Assembly (NCBI GenBank): GCA_949289625.1
Contig: CASEPH010000399.1
Coordinates: forward strand, 1-7,092
Source of the DNA: an uncultured Clostridia bacterium
Lineage (GTDB): Bacteria; Bacillota_A; Clostridia; Oscillospirales; Oscillospiraceae
DNA: 7,092 nt
Reading direction: 5' to 3'
In this document: positions 1 through 5,945 of the stretch, piece after piece
Layout of the letters: the number at the start of each line of letters is the position of its first letter
How positions within the stretch are numbered: position 1 is the first letter of the stretch
Notes under the pieces: model-generated
Told to the model about the DNA's origin: nothing
What the model saw: the letters and a program-made list of their open reading frames with translations, nothing else
Database searches by the model: none
Position numbers and translations under genes: made by a program

Positions 1-2
1 CA

Positions 3-860
3 TCTCCCAACCACATCAACGCCATGGACATGGAGCAGGGCTACGGCGACGGCGAGAACCCCATCGTACTCAAGTCGGAGTTCCTGCTCTCCCTGTGTGA
101 ACAGCTGGTGGGCTCTGGCAAGCTGTCTGCCAAGGAGAAATCCATCATTGACCGCTGTACGGCGCAATGCTACCGGGAGTATATCCGGGGCGGGTATCAG
201 GGGAGCGTCCCCACCCTCCAGGACTTCTATGCCGAGCTGCTCCGGCAGCCGGAGGCCGAGGCCCGCGACGTGGCCCTGGCCATTGAGCTGTTCACTGAGG
301 GCAGCCTCAACACCTTTGCCAAGCCCACCAACGTGGACACCAGCTCCCGTATCCTCTGCTATGACATCCGGGATCTGGGCAAGCAGCTCCAGCCGGTGGG
401 GATGCTGGTGGTGCTGGACAGTGTTTTCAACCGGATCATCCGCAACCGGAAGCTGGGGAAGAACACCTGGGTCTACATCGACGAGATCTACCTGCTGTTC
501 CAACATGAGTACAGCGCCAATTTCCTGTTCACCCTCTGGAAACGGGTGCGGAAGTACGGCGCCTGCTGCACGGGCCTGACCCAGAATGTGGACGACCTGC
601 TCCAATCCCACACCGCTCGCACCATGCTGGCCAACAGCGAGTTCCTGGTCATGCTCAACCAGGCCGCCACCGACCGGGCGGAGCTGGCCAATCTGCTGAA
701 CATCTCCGACAATCAGCTCTCCTACATCACCAACGTGGACTCCGGGCGTGGGCTGATCAAGTGCGGCAGCGCCATTGTTCCCTTTATGAACAGCTTCCCC
801 AAGAACCGACTCTATCAGCTGATGACTACCCGCCCGTCTGAGACGATGGCGGCGGCGTGA
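3..860 (+). CDS. VirB4-like conjugation ATPase, 3' part (5' end outside window)
   Basis: This is the C-terminal 285 codons of a VirB4/TcpF-type ATPase, the membrane-associated motor of a type IV secretion (conjugation) channel. The frame is open from base 3, so the Met at 24 is internal and the Walker A part lies upstream of the window. Visible motifs are a Walker B stretch VYIDEIYLLF (about 471-500), the downstream TQNVDDLL motif (about 579-602) typical of VirB4/TraC-like ATPases, and LANSEFLVMLNQA (about 627-665). The C-terminal GLIKCGSAIVPFMNSFPK resembles the tail of VirB4 proteins of Gram-positive ICEs. It is GC-rich and is followed 48 bases later by a C40 peptidase gene, the usual order in such elements. 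I see no frameshift. Family assignment is confident; which ICE family it belongs to is not resolved. Confidence 0.9.
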   Translation, partial: SPNHINAMDMEQGYGDGENPIVLKSEFLLSLCEQLVGSGKLSAKEKSIIDRCTAQCYREYIRGGYQGSVPTLQDFYAELLRQPEAEARDVALAIELFTEGSLNTFAKPTNVDTSSRILCYDIRDLGKQLQPVGMLVVLDSVFNRIIRNRKLGKNTWVYIDEIYLLFQHEYSANFLFTLWKRVRKYGACCTGLTQNVDDLLQSHTARTMLANSEFLVMLNQAATDRAELANLLNISDNQLSYITNVDSGRGLIKCGSAIVPFMNSFPKNRLYQLMTTRPSETMAAA

Positions 861-869
861 CCGGATGGG

Positions 870-899
870 GTCGGAGCCCTGCACAGCTTCGGCTCCGAC
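870..899 (+). promoter_or_regulatory. 9-bp inverted repeat between VirB4-like and C40 genes
   Basis: The arms GTCGGAGCC (870-878) and GGCTCCGAC (891-899) are perfect reverse complements around a 12-base loop. The structure sits 9 bases after the VirB4 stop and just before the purine-rich AGGAGG at 904-909. There is no T-run, so a classical terminator is unlikely. It could be a translational control or mRNA-processing hairpin, or chance in GC-rich DNA. Confidence 0.4.
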
Positions 900-903
900 A
901 GAC

Positions 904-909
904 AGGAGG
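904..909 (+). promoter_or_regulatory. Shine-Dalgarno AGGAGG overlapping the C40 start
   Basis: A perfect AGGAGG ends on the first base of the GTG at 909 and lies only 2 bases before the GTG at 912. Normal spacing (5-9 bases) would point to about 915-918, where the only in-frame initiator-like codon is ATC at 918. No in-frame ATG, GTG or TTG lies between the upstream TGA (858) and 909. Confidence 0.5.
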
Positions 910-2924
910 TGGTGGAGATCGAGAAGATCAAAGAGAAGCACCCCAACACAAAGGGGCTGAAGGAGAAGGTCAAATCCTTCCCCAAGGAGCTCGTCCACCG
1001 GAGACTGGAGGACGGCACAGAGCGTCTGCGCCTCCAGTTCCGGGATGCCGCCCAGCAGGGCCGGCAGGACGGGTACGGCGGGGATCGGATCGAGGACACC
1101 GCCGCTGGCGGCGCCAGACAGGTGGAACGCGGTGTGAGGGACCTGCTGAAAAGGCGGAAAAAACTTGAGGGAGGGCGGACATACAGCGCGGAGCCGCCCA
1201 CAAGCGGCGGGGGCGATGCCGTCCACGGCCAGACTGCATGGGGACAGCTTGAGCTGCGGGCGGCGGCAGGAAGCAGTACCTGCGGAGAGGGCAGAGGCGC
1301 TGTGTCTCCGCCCGGCGGTGGTAATGCGCATTCAACCGCACGGCCGGAACATTGCGGTGTCAAAACGAAAGACGCTTATATCCAGGGGCAGACTCCTTCT
1401 GTCCAGGGGCTATCCCGGGAACAGCGGAAGCTTGCTCAAGAGCGGGGGCGGGCGCAGGCAAAGAAGCAGGCGGGGCGTTCTGGGCCGCATTCGGTCCGAA
1501 AATGCGGCCCTGGAAACGGGGTGGCTGCGCCCCATGAGACAACTGGGATCAAGGCGGGGAGTACCGGGAAAGCTGGTGCCCGGCAAGCCGCCAGACAAAC
1601 GGTCAAGACGGCGGAGAATGCTTCCAGGAGTACTATCAAGACGGCAAAAGAGGCTGTCAAGACTGCCCATCAGGCCGGAACAGCGGCGCAGAGGACAGCT
1701 CAGGCGGCCATCAGAGCACCCCAGAGGGCAGCTCAAGCCGCCCGCCTGACGGCAAAGACAGCCGCCGTCACCGCCCGATCCGCAGCCAGGGCTGCGGCTG
1801 CGGCAGCCAAGGCGGTGGTGGCCGCCGCACATTCCCTGGCCGCCGCGATTGCGGCCGGGGGCTGGGTAGTAATCGTGATTGTCCTGGTGATCTGCCTGGT
1901 TGGGATGCTCATCGCCTCCCCCTTCGGCATTTTCTTTGCGGATGACAGCAACGCTCCGGATGCGGTCTCGCCCTCCGCGGCTGTGGCACAGATCAATGGA
2001 GAACTGGCGGATCGCCTGGCCCAGCTGCAGGAGAGTGGAACATATGACCGGGTAGAGGTCCAGGGCCAGCCTCCGGTCTGGTCAGATGTACTGGCGGTAT
2101 TTGCCGCCAAGACGGCGGGAGCGGAGGACGGCGTGGACGTGGCGGTGCTGGACCCGCAGCGGGTGGATCTCCTGCGGACGGTATTCTGGGACATGACCAA
2201 GATCACCACCACAACTGAGACCGTGGAGATCCCAGCCAGCGGTAACGCATCGGCCTCTACGGAGAAGGTGCTGATCATCACCATCACTGCCAGGACGCCG
2301 GATGATATGCGGGTGTTTTACTGCTTTACATCGTGGCAGAACGAGGCCCTGGACGAGCTTCTGGTAAACTCAGGAATGCTGACAGCACTGGCCGGAGATT
2401 TGACCATTTCCAGCCAGGATGCCAGAGAGCTCCAGGCCAATTTGCCGGAGGATCTGTCCCCGGAGCGCCGGGCAGTGGTAGAGACCGCCTGCCAGCTGGT
2501 GGGAAAACTGAATTATTTTTGGGGCGGGAAGTCCCTGGTGCTGGGCTGGGATGACCGCTGGGGCACGCTCCGTCAGGTCACAGCGGCTGGCAGTCCGACC
2601 ACCGGAACCTACCGGCCTTACGGGATGGACTGCAGCGGATATGTGGATTGGGTATTCTATAACGCCACGGGCGGGGAGTATATCATCGGCCACGGCGGAG
2701 GCGCTCACGCCCAGCATACCTACTGCATGAGCATCTCTTGGGAGGAGGCCCTGCCCGGTGATCTGGTGTTTTACCCGGATGACGTACACGTTGGGATCGT
2801 GGGAGGCTGGGACGAGAGTGGAAACCTCCTGATCATCCATTGCGCCAGCGGCGCTAACAATGTGGTGATTACCGGAGTAGATGGTTTTACCAGTGTAGCG
2901 TGCCCGCTCTTATACGATGAGTAA
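909..2924 (+). CDS. Membrane-anchored NlpC/P60 (C40) peptidase of the conjugation module
   Basis: This 671-residue protein is predicted to cut peptidoglycan peptides so that the conjugation channel can cross the wall. In order: a charged N-terminus (1-110); a low-complexity region; an Ala/Lys/Arg-rich segment with repeated KTA/RTA/AAQ units (about 231-317); one membrane segment starting at Trp319 (to about 344); an extracytoplasmic middle domain (about 350-510); and a C-terminal NlpC/P60 domain (about 520-671). Catalytic residues visible are Cys575 in DCSGYVDWVF, His627 in DDVHVGIV and His644 in IIHCASG; EEALPGDLVFY is also typical of the fold. It follows the VirB4-like gene, as the NlpC/P60 or CHAP protein does in Tn916/CTn-type elements. 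The start is uncertain: tandem GTG codons at 909 and 912 overlap or abut AGGAGG (904-909), too close for normal spacing; ATC at 918 is better spaced but is a rare start. The long Arg-rich reading frames over the linker are GC-driven shadows. Confidence 0.88.
   Translation: MVEIEKIKEKHPNTKGLKEKVKSFPKELVHRRLEDGTERLRLQFRDAAQQGRQDGYGGDRIEDTAAGGARQVERGVRDLLKRRKKLEGGRTYSAEPPTSGGGDAVHGQTAWGQLELRAAAGSSTCGEGRGAVSPPGGGNAHSTARPEHCGVKTKDAYIQGQTPSVQGLSREQRKLAQERGRAQAKKQAGRSGPHSVRKCGPGNGVAAPHETTGIKAGSTGKAGARQAARQTVKTAENASRSTIKTAKEAVKTAHQAGTAAQRTAQAAIRAPQRAAQAARLTAKTAAVTARSAARAAAAAAKAVVAAAHSLAAAIAAGGWVVIVIVLVICLVGMLIASPFGIFFADDSNAPDAVSPSAAVAQINGELADRLAQLQESGTYDRVEVQGQPPVWSDVLAVFAAKTAGAEDGVDVAVLDPQRVDLLRTVFWDMTKITTTTETVEIPASGNASASTEKVLIITITARTPDDMRVFYCFTSWQNEALDELLVNSGMLTALAGDLTISSQDARELQANLPEDLSPERRAVVETACQLVGKLNYFWGGKSLVLGWDDRWGTLRQVTAAGSPTTGTYRPYGMDCSGYVDWVFYNATGGEYIIGHGGGAHAQHTYCMSISWEEALPGDLVFYPDDVHVGIVGGWDESGNLLIIHCASGANNVVITGVDGFTSVACPLLYDE
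1599..1856 (+). repeat. Ala/Lys-rich degenerate repeat within the C40 protein
   Basis: About 86 codons encode a string of degenerate units such as TVKTAE, TIKTAKEAVKTA, RTAQAA and RAAQAARLTAKTA, grading into nearly pure alanine before the membrane segment. It would form a long, positively charged helix on the cytoplasmic side next to the membrane. The same kind of linker is familiar from peptidases of clostridial conjugative elements. Confidence 0.6.
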
Positions 2925-2984
2925 AGCCTTGCCTTTATTGTATCTGATTGAATTCAGCGACTCAAGTAGATTGGATAAACCGGG

Positions 2985-3015
2985 GAGGGGAACAGTCTAC
3001 TGGACTGTTCCCCTC
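2985..3015. terminator. Perfect 13-bp hairpin between convergent genes, probable bidirectional terminator
   Basis: The arms GAGGGGAACAGTC (2985-2997) and GACTGTTCCCCTC (3003-3015) are exact reverse complements with the 5-base loop TACTG. It lies 60 bases after the C40 stop (plus strand) and 48 bases after the stop of the minus-strand small protein, so it can serve both. Neither side has a strong T-tract (AATTCCTC on plus, CCCGGTTTATCC on minus), which lowers certainty that it acts as an intrinsic terminator. Confidence 0.55.
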
Positions 3016-3063
3016 AATTCCTCAGTGACTTTCCAATACCCAGGTAAAATATCAATTATAATA

Positions 3064-3495
3064 TTAGGCGACTGGTTTGCTATCGGCCCGAATGATATCA
3101 ATATAGGAGTTGTAGAGGCCGGAAATATCCCTCATAATACCGCTGTTGCACTCGTATGCTATATCGTTTATGAAGAAAAACGGACTGCTGGCCGATATTG
3201 CAATATTAGAACCATTTTTCATGTGTAAAATGAACATCTGCCAGACAACCCCATCATACTCAGTATAATCATGCCGCTCATTTCCCACATCTATTTGCTG
3301 TAAATCGGAAATCAGAGTCGCATAATCATTTTCTCTAAGAGGGTATTCCGGATATGCGCCAAATATCACTCCAATATAATCAATATTCTCTACTTTGAGA
3401 TTGGAAAATGGGAACTGCGTTCTACTCGCAGAAAGCAAAATGGTACTTATGGTGCAGAGCATCATCAGCAGTATCGCTACGCCGCGCTTCCGCAT
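3064..3495 (-). CDS. Small exported or membrane-anchored protein behind the secreted peptidase
   Basis: This 143-residue protein is read from the ATG at 3495. Minus-strand GGTGAT (3504-3499), 3 bases upstream of it, is a weak RBS; GTG or TTG starts slightly upstream (3504, 3507) would overlap the peptidase stop and have no RBS. The N-terminus MRKRG is followed by about 18 hydrophobic residues and LSAS, a plausible signal peptide or anchor; the single Cys14 does not sit in a good lipobox. The rest looks beta-rich, with WQMFILHMKNGSNIAIS and FFFINDIAYECN, a pattern seen in small exported Firmicutes proteins of unknown role. I do not recognise a named family. It starts 5 bases after the peptidase stop, so the two are almost certainly cotranscribed. 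A role as inhibitor or partner of the peptidase is inference only. Confidence 0.75.
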   Translation of the reverse strand: MRKRGVAILLMMLCTISTILLSASRTQFPFSNLKVENIDYIGVIFGAYPEYPLRENDYATLISDLQQIDVGNERHDYTEYDGVVWQMFILHMKNGSNIAISASSPFFFINDIAYECNSGIMRDISGLYNSYIDIIRADSKPVA

Positions 3496-3500
3496 TTTTA

Positions 3501-4565
3501 TCACCAACTATGGCAAATTGCACAATCTAAGGATAGAGAGACTCCGGAATAATCGCTGATATAGGAGTATCCATTGTCATAAGAATAATAAGCGGTTGCA
3601 GCCCCAAATTCAGGGTCCATCACCGAAATATAACCAGATTGGATATTGATTCCGTAAATTGTTACTGCGTGAGAGCCCTTTGCCCAAAGAAAACTACCAT
3701 AGAGAGGAAAATCGTCCTTTAAGTTTTCCAGAATTACGTTATCAGAAGGAATCTGGTTTTTGTAAGTATAATCTAGGTCATACACATTCTGCATCAGTAT
3801 TTCACAGGTCCTATGCGAAGCACTTTGATCATAGTCGTCTTCTCCATAGAACCTTTTCGCTACATCAACAGCCCTTAAAAGCGTCCCATTCACATAGTTA
3901 CTGATACAAGCAATCGTAGCTGCCCAACAGATATTTGACCCGCTACCCTGGCGGACATAACCGACCGGGCAAGACCAAGAAGTATCTGCCCTATTTTCAG
4001 CTACAGGATAATATCCCAGAGGTTCCGTAACCTCCAGACTGCTTAGTTTTACTATATTCCCAATAGTGGGTTCGACGGCACTGACACTTTGCCGGGAAGA
4101 AACTTCAATCATACTTTTTCCCAGCAATGTAAATTCTGATCCATCAAAGAGATAAACACCTTCAGAATCATAAATCAGGGATACATCAGTTTTTCCGGAA
4201 TCATTAAGGTTAGACGCCAAAGCTGTGGAGATCTGAAAGTTTCCATTTTCCACTTCAGTTGCCAGTGCAACTATATTATCATTGTATAGAAGGGGGAAAG
4301 TGAAGTACAAATCCACAAGCCCATCTTCCGTATATTCATATGCACAAATCTTATTTCCAACTTCCAAATCGCCAAACTCAAGACTATCCAAACCAAACGA
4401 AGCCTTATCAGGTTCGATATATTGAAGTATCTCAATAATTGCGTTTTTGTCACCAAGAGAAGGCAATCCCTCCTGCCCGGAACTTCCGGCGGCTATAGCG
4501 AATGTCCCGGTAAATGGAATCGCCATCACCAGAGCTAATAGTAATCCAGTGAATTTCTTGAACAT
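3501..4565 (-). CDS. Secreted papain-like cysteine peptidase (C39/C47/C70-like) with propeptide
   Basis: This is a 354-residue precursor. The ATG at 4565 is chosen over an upstream in-frame start (4631) because GAAGGGAG lies 7 bases before it, a signal peptide starts there (MFKKF, hydrophobic 8-18, cleavage near AIA-A at 25/26), and the upstream start would lie above a -10 box. Residues about 30-185 look like a propeptide domain (YDSEGVYLFDGSEFTLLGKS). Residues about 195-354 form a papain-like domain: Gln206 and Cys213 in RQGSGSNICWAATIACISN, His299 in KGSHAVTIYGIN and Asp317 in VMDPEFG give the oxyanion-hole Gln plus Cys-His-Asp arrangement. The C-terminus ends DCAICHSW, possibly disulphide-forming. 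It is AT-richer than the conjugation genes and heads a two-gene unit with the small exported protein. The exact MEROPS family is unclear. A secreted protease is well supported; its target (host, competitor or self-processing) is unknown. Confidence 0.82.
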   Translation of the reverse strand: MFKKFTGLLLALVMAIPFTGTFAIAAGSSGQEGLPSLGDKNAIIEILQYIEPDKASFGLDSLEFGDLEVGNKICAYEYTEDGLVDLYFTFPLLYNDNIVALATEVENGNFQISTALASNLNDSGKTDVSLIYDSEGVYLFDGSEFTLLGKSMIEVSSRQSVSAVEPTIGNIVKLSSLEVTEPLGYYPVAENRADTSWSCPVGYVRQGSGSNICWAATIACISNYVNGTLLRAVDVAKRFYGEDDYDQSASHRTCEILMQNVYDLDYTYKNQIPSDNVILENLKDDFPLYGSFLWAKGSHAVTIYGINIQSGYISVMDPEFGAATAYYSYDNGYSYISDYSGVSLSLDCAICHSW

Positions 4566-4572
4566 ATGTAGA

Positions 4573-4580
4573 CTCCCTTC
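4573..4580 (-). promoter_or_regulatory. Ribosome binding site of the papain-like peptidase
   Basis: Minus-strand GAAGGGAG, 7 bases before the ATG at 4565, is a good Shine-Dalgarno. It fixes the start directly before a signal peptide and removes 22 residues from the longest possible reading frame. Confidence 0.75.
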
Positions 4581-4597
4581 TGTTTTAATAGAATCAG

Positions 4598-4612
4598 TTC
4601 TTGCCTCAAGAA
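4598..4612. promoter_or_regulatory. Palindrome TTCTTG-N3-CAAGAA in the peptidase leader, possible operator
   Basis: A perfect 6+6 inverted repeat with a 3-base centre lies directly downstream of the TATAAT box, over the expected transcription start. Such placement fits a repressor site. As RNA it would also make a short hairpin, but with no T-run. The bound protein is not identifiable. Confidence 0.4.
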
Positions 4613-4617
4613 TTTCG

Positions 4618-4623
4618 ATTATA
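4618..4623 (-). promoter_or_regulatory. -10 box TATAAT upstream of the peptidase gene
   Basis: A consensus TATAAT is read on the minus strand about 53 bases before the peptidase ATG, in an AT-rich gap. At 17-base spacing the -35 position reads ATATAC, which is poor; the CTGACA further in is only 12 bases away. A sigma-A promoter that depends on an activator, or a chance match in AT-rich DNA, are both possible. Confidence 0.45.
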
Positions 4624-4645
4624 CGAAACAAAATATGTCAGTATA

Positions 4646-4996
4646 TTACCGGCTCATTGGAAACACTTCCTTCCCGTTGCCGCCGCTGGTGGCCGCCAGG
4701 ACCAAGGACGCCTCCAGGGTGCCATCATCCGCGGGCTCGCTGCCGCTTTCGGTGATCTTCCCCTCCGCGAGCACACGGCTGTCCTTGTACCAGCCGCTGT
4801 GGTTGCCGTCATTGCCGTTGTCGTTGCTGTTCCCGTTGTTGTTCACGCCGGTGTCCGGCTCCTCGGGCTCGGTGGTCTCGCCGGGGTCCGGCGTCTCCGG
4901 ATCGGTGGTTTCACCGGGCTCCTCCGGGTCCGTCGTCTCACCGGGATCGGGCACCTCGGGCGTCGGGTCCTCCGGCTCCGTGACCTCGTCGGTCAC
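4646..4996 (-). pseudogene. GC-rich relic of a Pro/Glu/Thr-rich (probably surface) protein
   Basis: The frame encodes at most 116 residues from a GTG at 4996 and stays open without any better start up to a TGA at 5069-5071. In order: an acidic repeat with three GETT units (residues 7-50); an Asn/Gly-rich linker (NNNGNSNDNGNDGN, 52-65); and a short globular-looking piece (SGWYKDSRVLAEGKITESG onward) that stops at PMSR. There is no signal peptide, and upstream AAAAGG is at best a weak RBS about 10 bases away. Its strong GC bias contrasts with both flanking genes, and the TAA stop falls where the DNA turns AT-rich. This fits an internal fragment of a larger surface or Rhs-associated protein, cut on both sides by insertion of the neighbouring modules. 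The opposite-strand frames here are Val/Arg/Leu-rich shadows. It could instead be a short real gene. Confidence 0.5.
4847..4978 (-). repeat. Degenerate acidic Pro-rich repeat (PGETT units)
   Basis: Tandem degenerate units on the minus strand encode PDPGETTDPEEP, GETTDPETPDP and GETTEPEEPDTG. Such acidic Pro/Glu/Thr spacers are common as stalks in Gram-positive surface proteins. No LPxTG motif is present after it. Confidence 0.6.
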
Positions 4997-5063
4997 ATCG
5001 TGGTAGCCTTTTGTATGGAGGGAGGCTGGGCGTTCCCCGCTTTCTATGTGTTGAAGATGGATG

Positions 5064-5885
5064 CTATTTCATCATCTTTTGCATCTTAGGCAGAAACAGC
5101 GTGCAGTGGTGAAAATCCTTTGCAAAGTTCCAATAGTCCATCAAAAAGCACAGAACATTATAACCCGGTTCCGGGGCAGAAGGGTCAAAGCCAATTCCAA
5201 ATAACCGACCAATTGGAGGCTCTGCATCGATCCATCTCCATTCTCCAGGGATGCGGCTACGGATCATTTCTCCGCAAAATGCCGTAAGCTGAATGATTTG
5301 GTCTAGTTTTTGTTCAAACGCAGTCTGTCTCAAAACGTAATCATCCGGGATTTGGTGATACAACCATTGGGTTGCCCAGTCATAATTAACGCTGGAATAA
5401 ATCATGCTTCTGTTGTGTACAGTAGAAAATTGTCTTGCTTGTTCTTCGGGATGATTCGCAAGCATCGTATAATATTGCGGGTTGATTGGAACAAAACAGT
5501 CTCTGAGCTGAAAAAGCCGCGGGAGAACTACATGAAGCAACCGATCCGTAGAATGATAAAAAGCCTGTTGAATCTCTGTATCGTTTGCGCAGAAATAATC
5601 GAAAGACCCAGGTTCTATTCCTTTGAGCCTGTCAGGGTAAAAATTCAAGCGCCGGTGCCCAAAGGACAAAGAAAGTGCAATGTTAATTTCGCTTGGCACA
5701 TTGGAAAATAAAGGACTATTTCTTTTGTAAAACCGATATTCAACCAAGATAGAATCTGTCGGATCAGCAAATCTGAAGTCGTCAGAGGCAAAATGGTCGT
5801 ATTGAAACCCTTTGTTTCGATAAAGTGGAACAATTTCTTTTTCAAAGAAGCTTCGTATTCTCATAGCGTTTTCATTCCATTCCAT
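5064..5885 (-). CDS. Candidate immunity protein for the Rhs nuclease tip
   Basis: This is a protein of about 273 residues with no signal peptide or membrane segment, hence cytoplasmic. It is the first gene after the Rhs toxin, the position where the cognate immunity protein is almost always found; that is the main evidence for the role. The N-terminal part (MRIRSFFEKEIVPLYRNKGF, then FRFADPTDSILVEYRFYKR and EINIALSLSFGHRRLNFYP) recalls DUF4304-type proteins, which are common near polymorphic toxins, but only weakly. The remainder (with QARQFSTVHNR and FGIGFDPSAPEPGYNVLCF) is not recognised. The start is uncertain: the frame opens at a TTG (5942), 3 bases after the Rhs stop, but that codon has no RBS and a hairpin lies just inside it. 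The ATGs at 5885 and 5864 come after the hairpin and are more likely; neither has a strong RBS. It is AT-richer than the Rhs core, like the toxin tip. Confidence 0.7.
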   Translation of the reverse strand: MEWNENAMRIRSFFEKEIVPLYRNKGFQYDHFASDDFRFADPTDSILVEYRFYKRNSPLFSNVPSEINIALSLSFGHRRLNFYPDRLKGIEPGSFDYFCANDTEIQQAFYHSTDRLLHVVLPRLFQLRDCFVPINPQYYTMLANHPEEQARQFSTVHNRSMIYSSVNYDWATQWLYHQIPDDYVLRQTAFEQKLDQIIQLTAFCGEMIRSRIPGEWRWIDAEPPIGRLFGIGFDPSAPEPGYNVLCFLMDYWNFAKDFHHCTLFLPKMQKMMK

Positions 5886-5896
5886 TCTTTTCTGCA

Positions 5897-5930
5897 CAGG
5901 TGGAGATTGACCAATGCCAATCTCCACCTG
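5897..5930. promoter_or_regulatory. Perfect 13-bp inverted repeat between toxin stop and immunity start
   Basis: The arms CAGGTGGAGATTG (5897-5909) and CAATCTCCACCTG (5918-5930) are exact reverse complements around an 8-base loop. On the transcribed (minus) strand the hairpin begins 15 bases after the Rhs TAG and is followed by TGCAGAAAAG, so there is no T-tract. It could be an attenuator, an mRNA processing or stability element that sets the toxin:immunity ratio, or a degraded terminator. If the TTG at 5942 is the true start, the repeat is coding. Confidence 0.55.
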
Positions 5931-5945
5931 CCGTTCACTCAATCA

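Noticed and set aside
815..1363. 182-codon minus-strand frame over the C40 N-terminal region
   Set aside because: Pro/Ser/Arg-rich composition typical of an antisense shadow in GC-rich DNA; it crosses the VirB4 stop and the C40 start.
1165..1749. 194-codon Arg-rich plus-strand frame inside the C40 gene, considered as evidence of a frameshift
   Set aside because: The main frame keeps plausible linker sequence (KTKDAYIQ, then Lys/Ala repeats) without interruption into the membrane segment and catalytic domain; the other frame is a GC-driven shadow.
1733..2287. 184-codon minus-strand frame opposite the membrane segment of the C40 protein
   Set aside because: Low-complexity Ala/Thr/Ile frame mirroring the Ala-rich linker; no independent evidence.
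2917..3228. 103-codon plus-strand frame overlapping the C40 stop
   Set aside because: It lies largely antisense to the small exported protein gene, contains the terminator-like hairpin in its coding part, and has no recognisable motifs; the minus-strand gene with signal peptide is the better choice.
4847..4978. Possible CRISPR-like or tandem DNA repeat
   Set aside because: The units are degenerate at DNA level, have no spacers of constant length, and are explained by the acidic PGETT protein repeat.
4601..5089. 162-codon plus-strand frame over the GC-rich relic
   Set aside because: Val/Arg/Leu/Gly repeats are the complement of the Pro/Glu/Thr repeat on the minus strand; no start signal or domain.
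5310..5711. 133-codon plus-strand frame within the immunity gene
   Set aside because: Fully antisense to a longer, better-supported gene; no RBS or recognisable motif.
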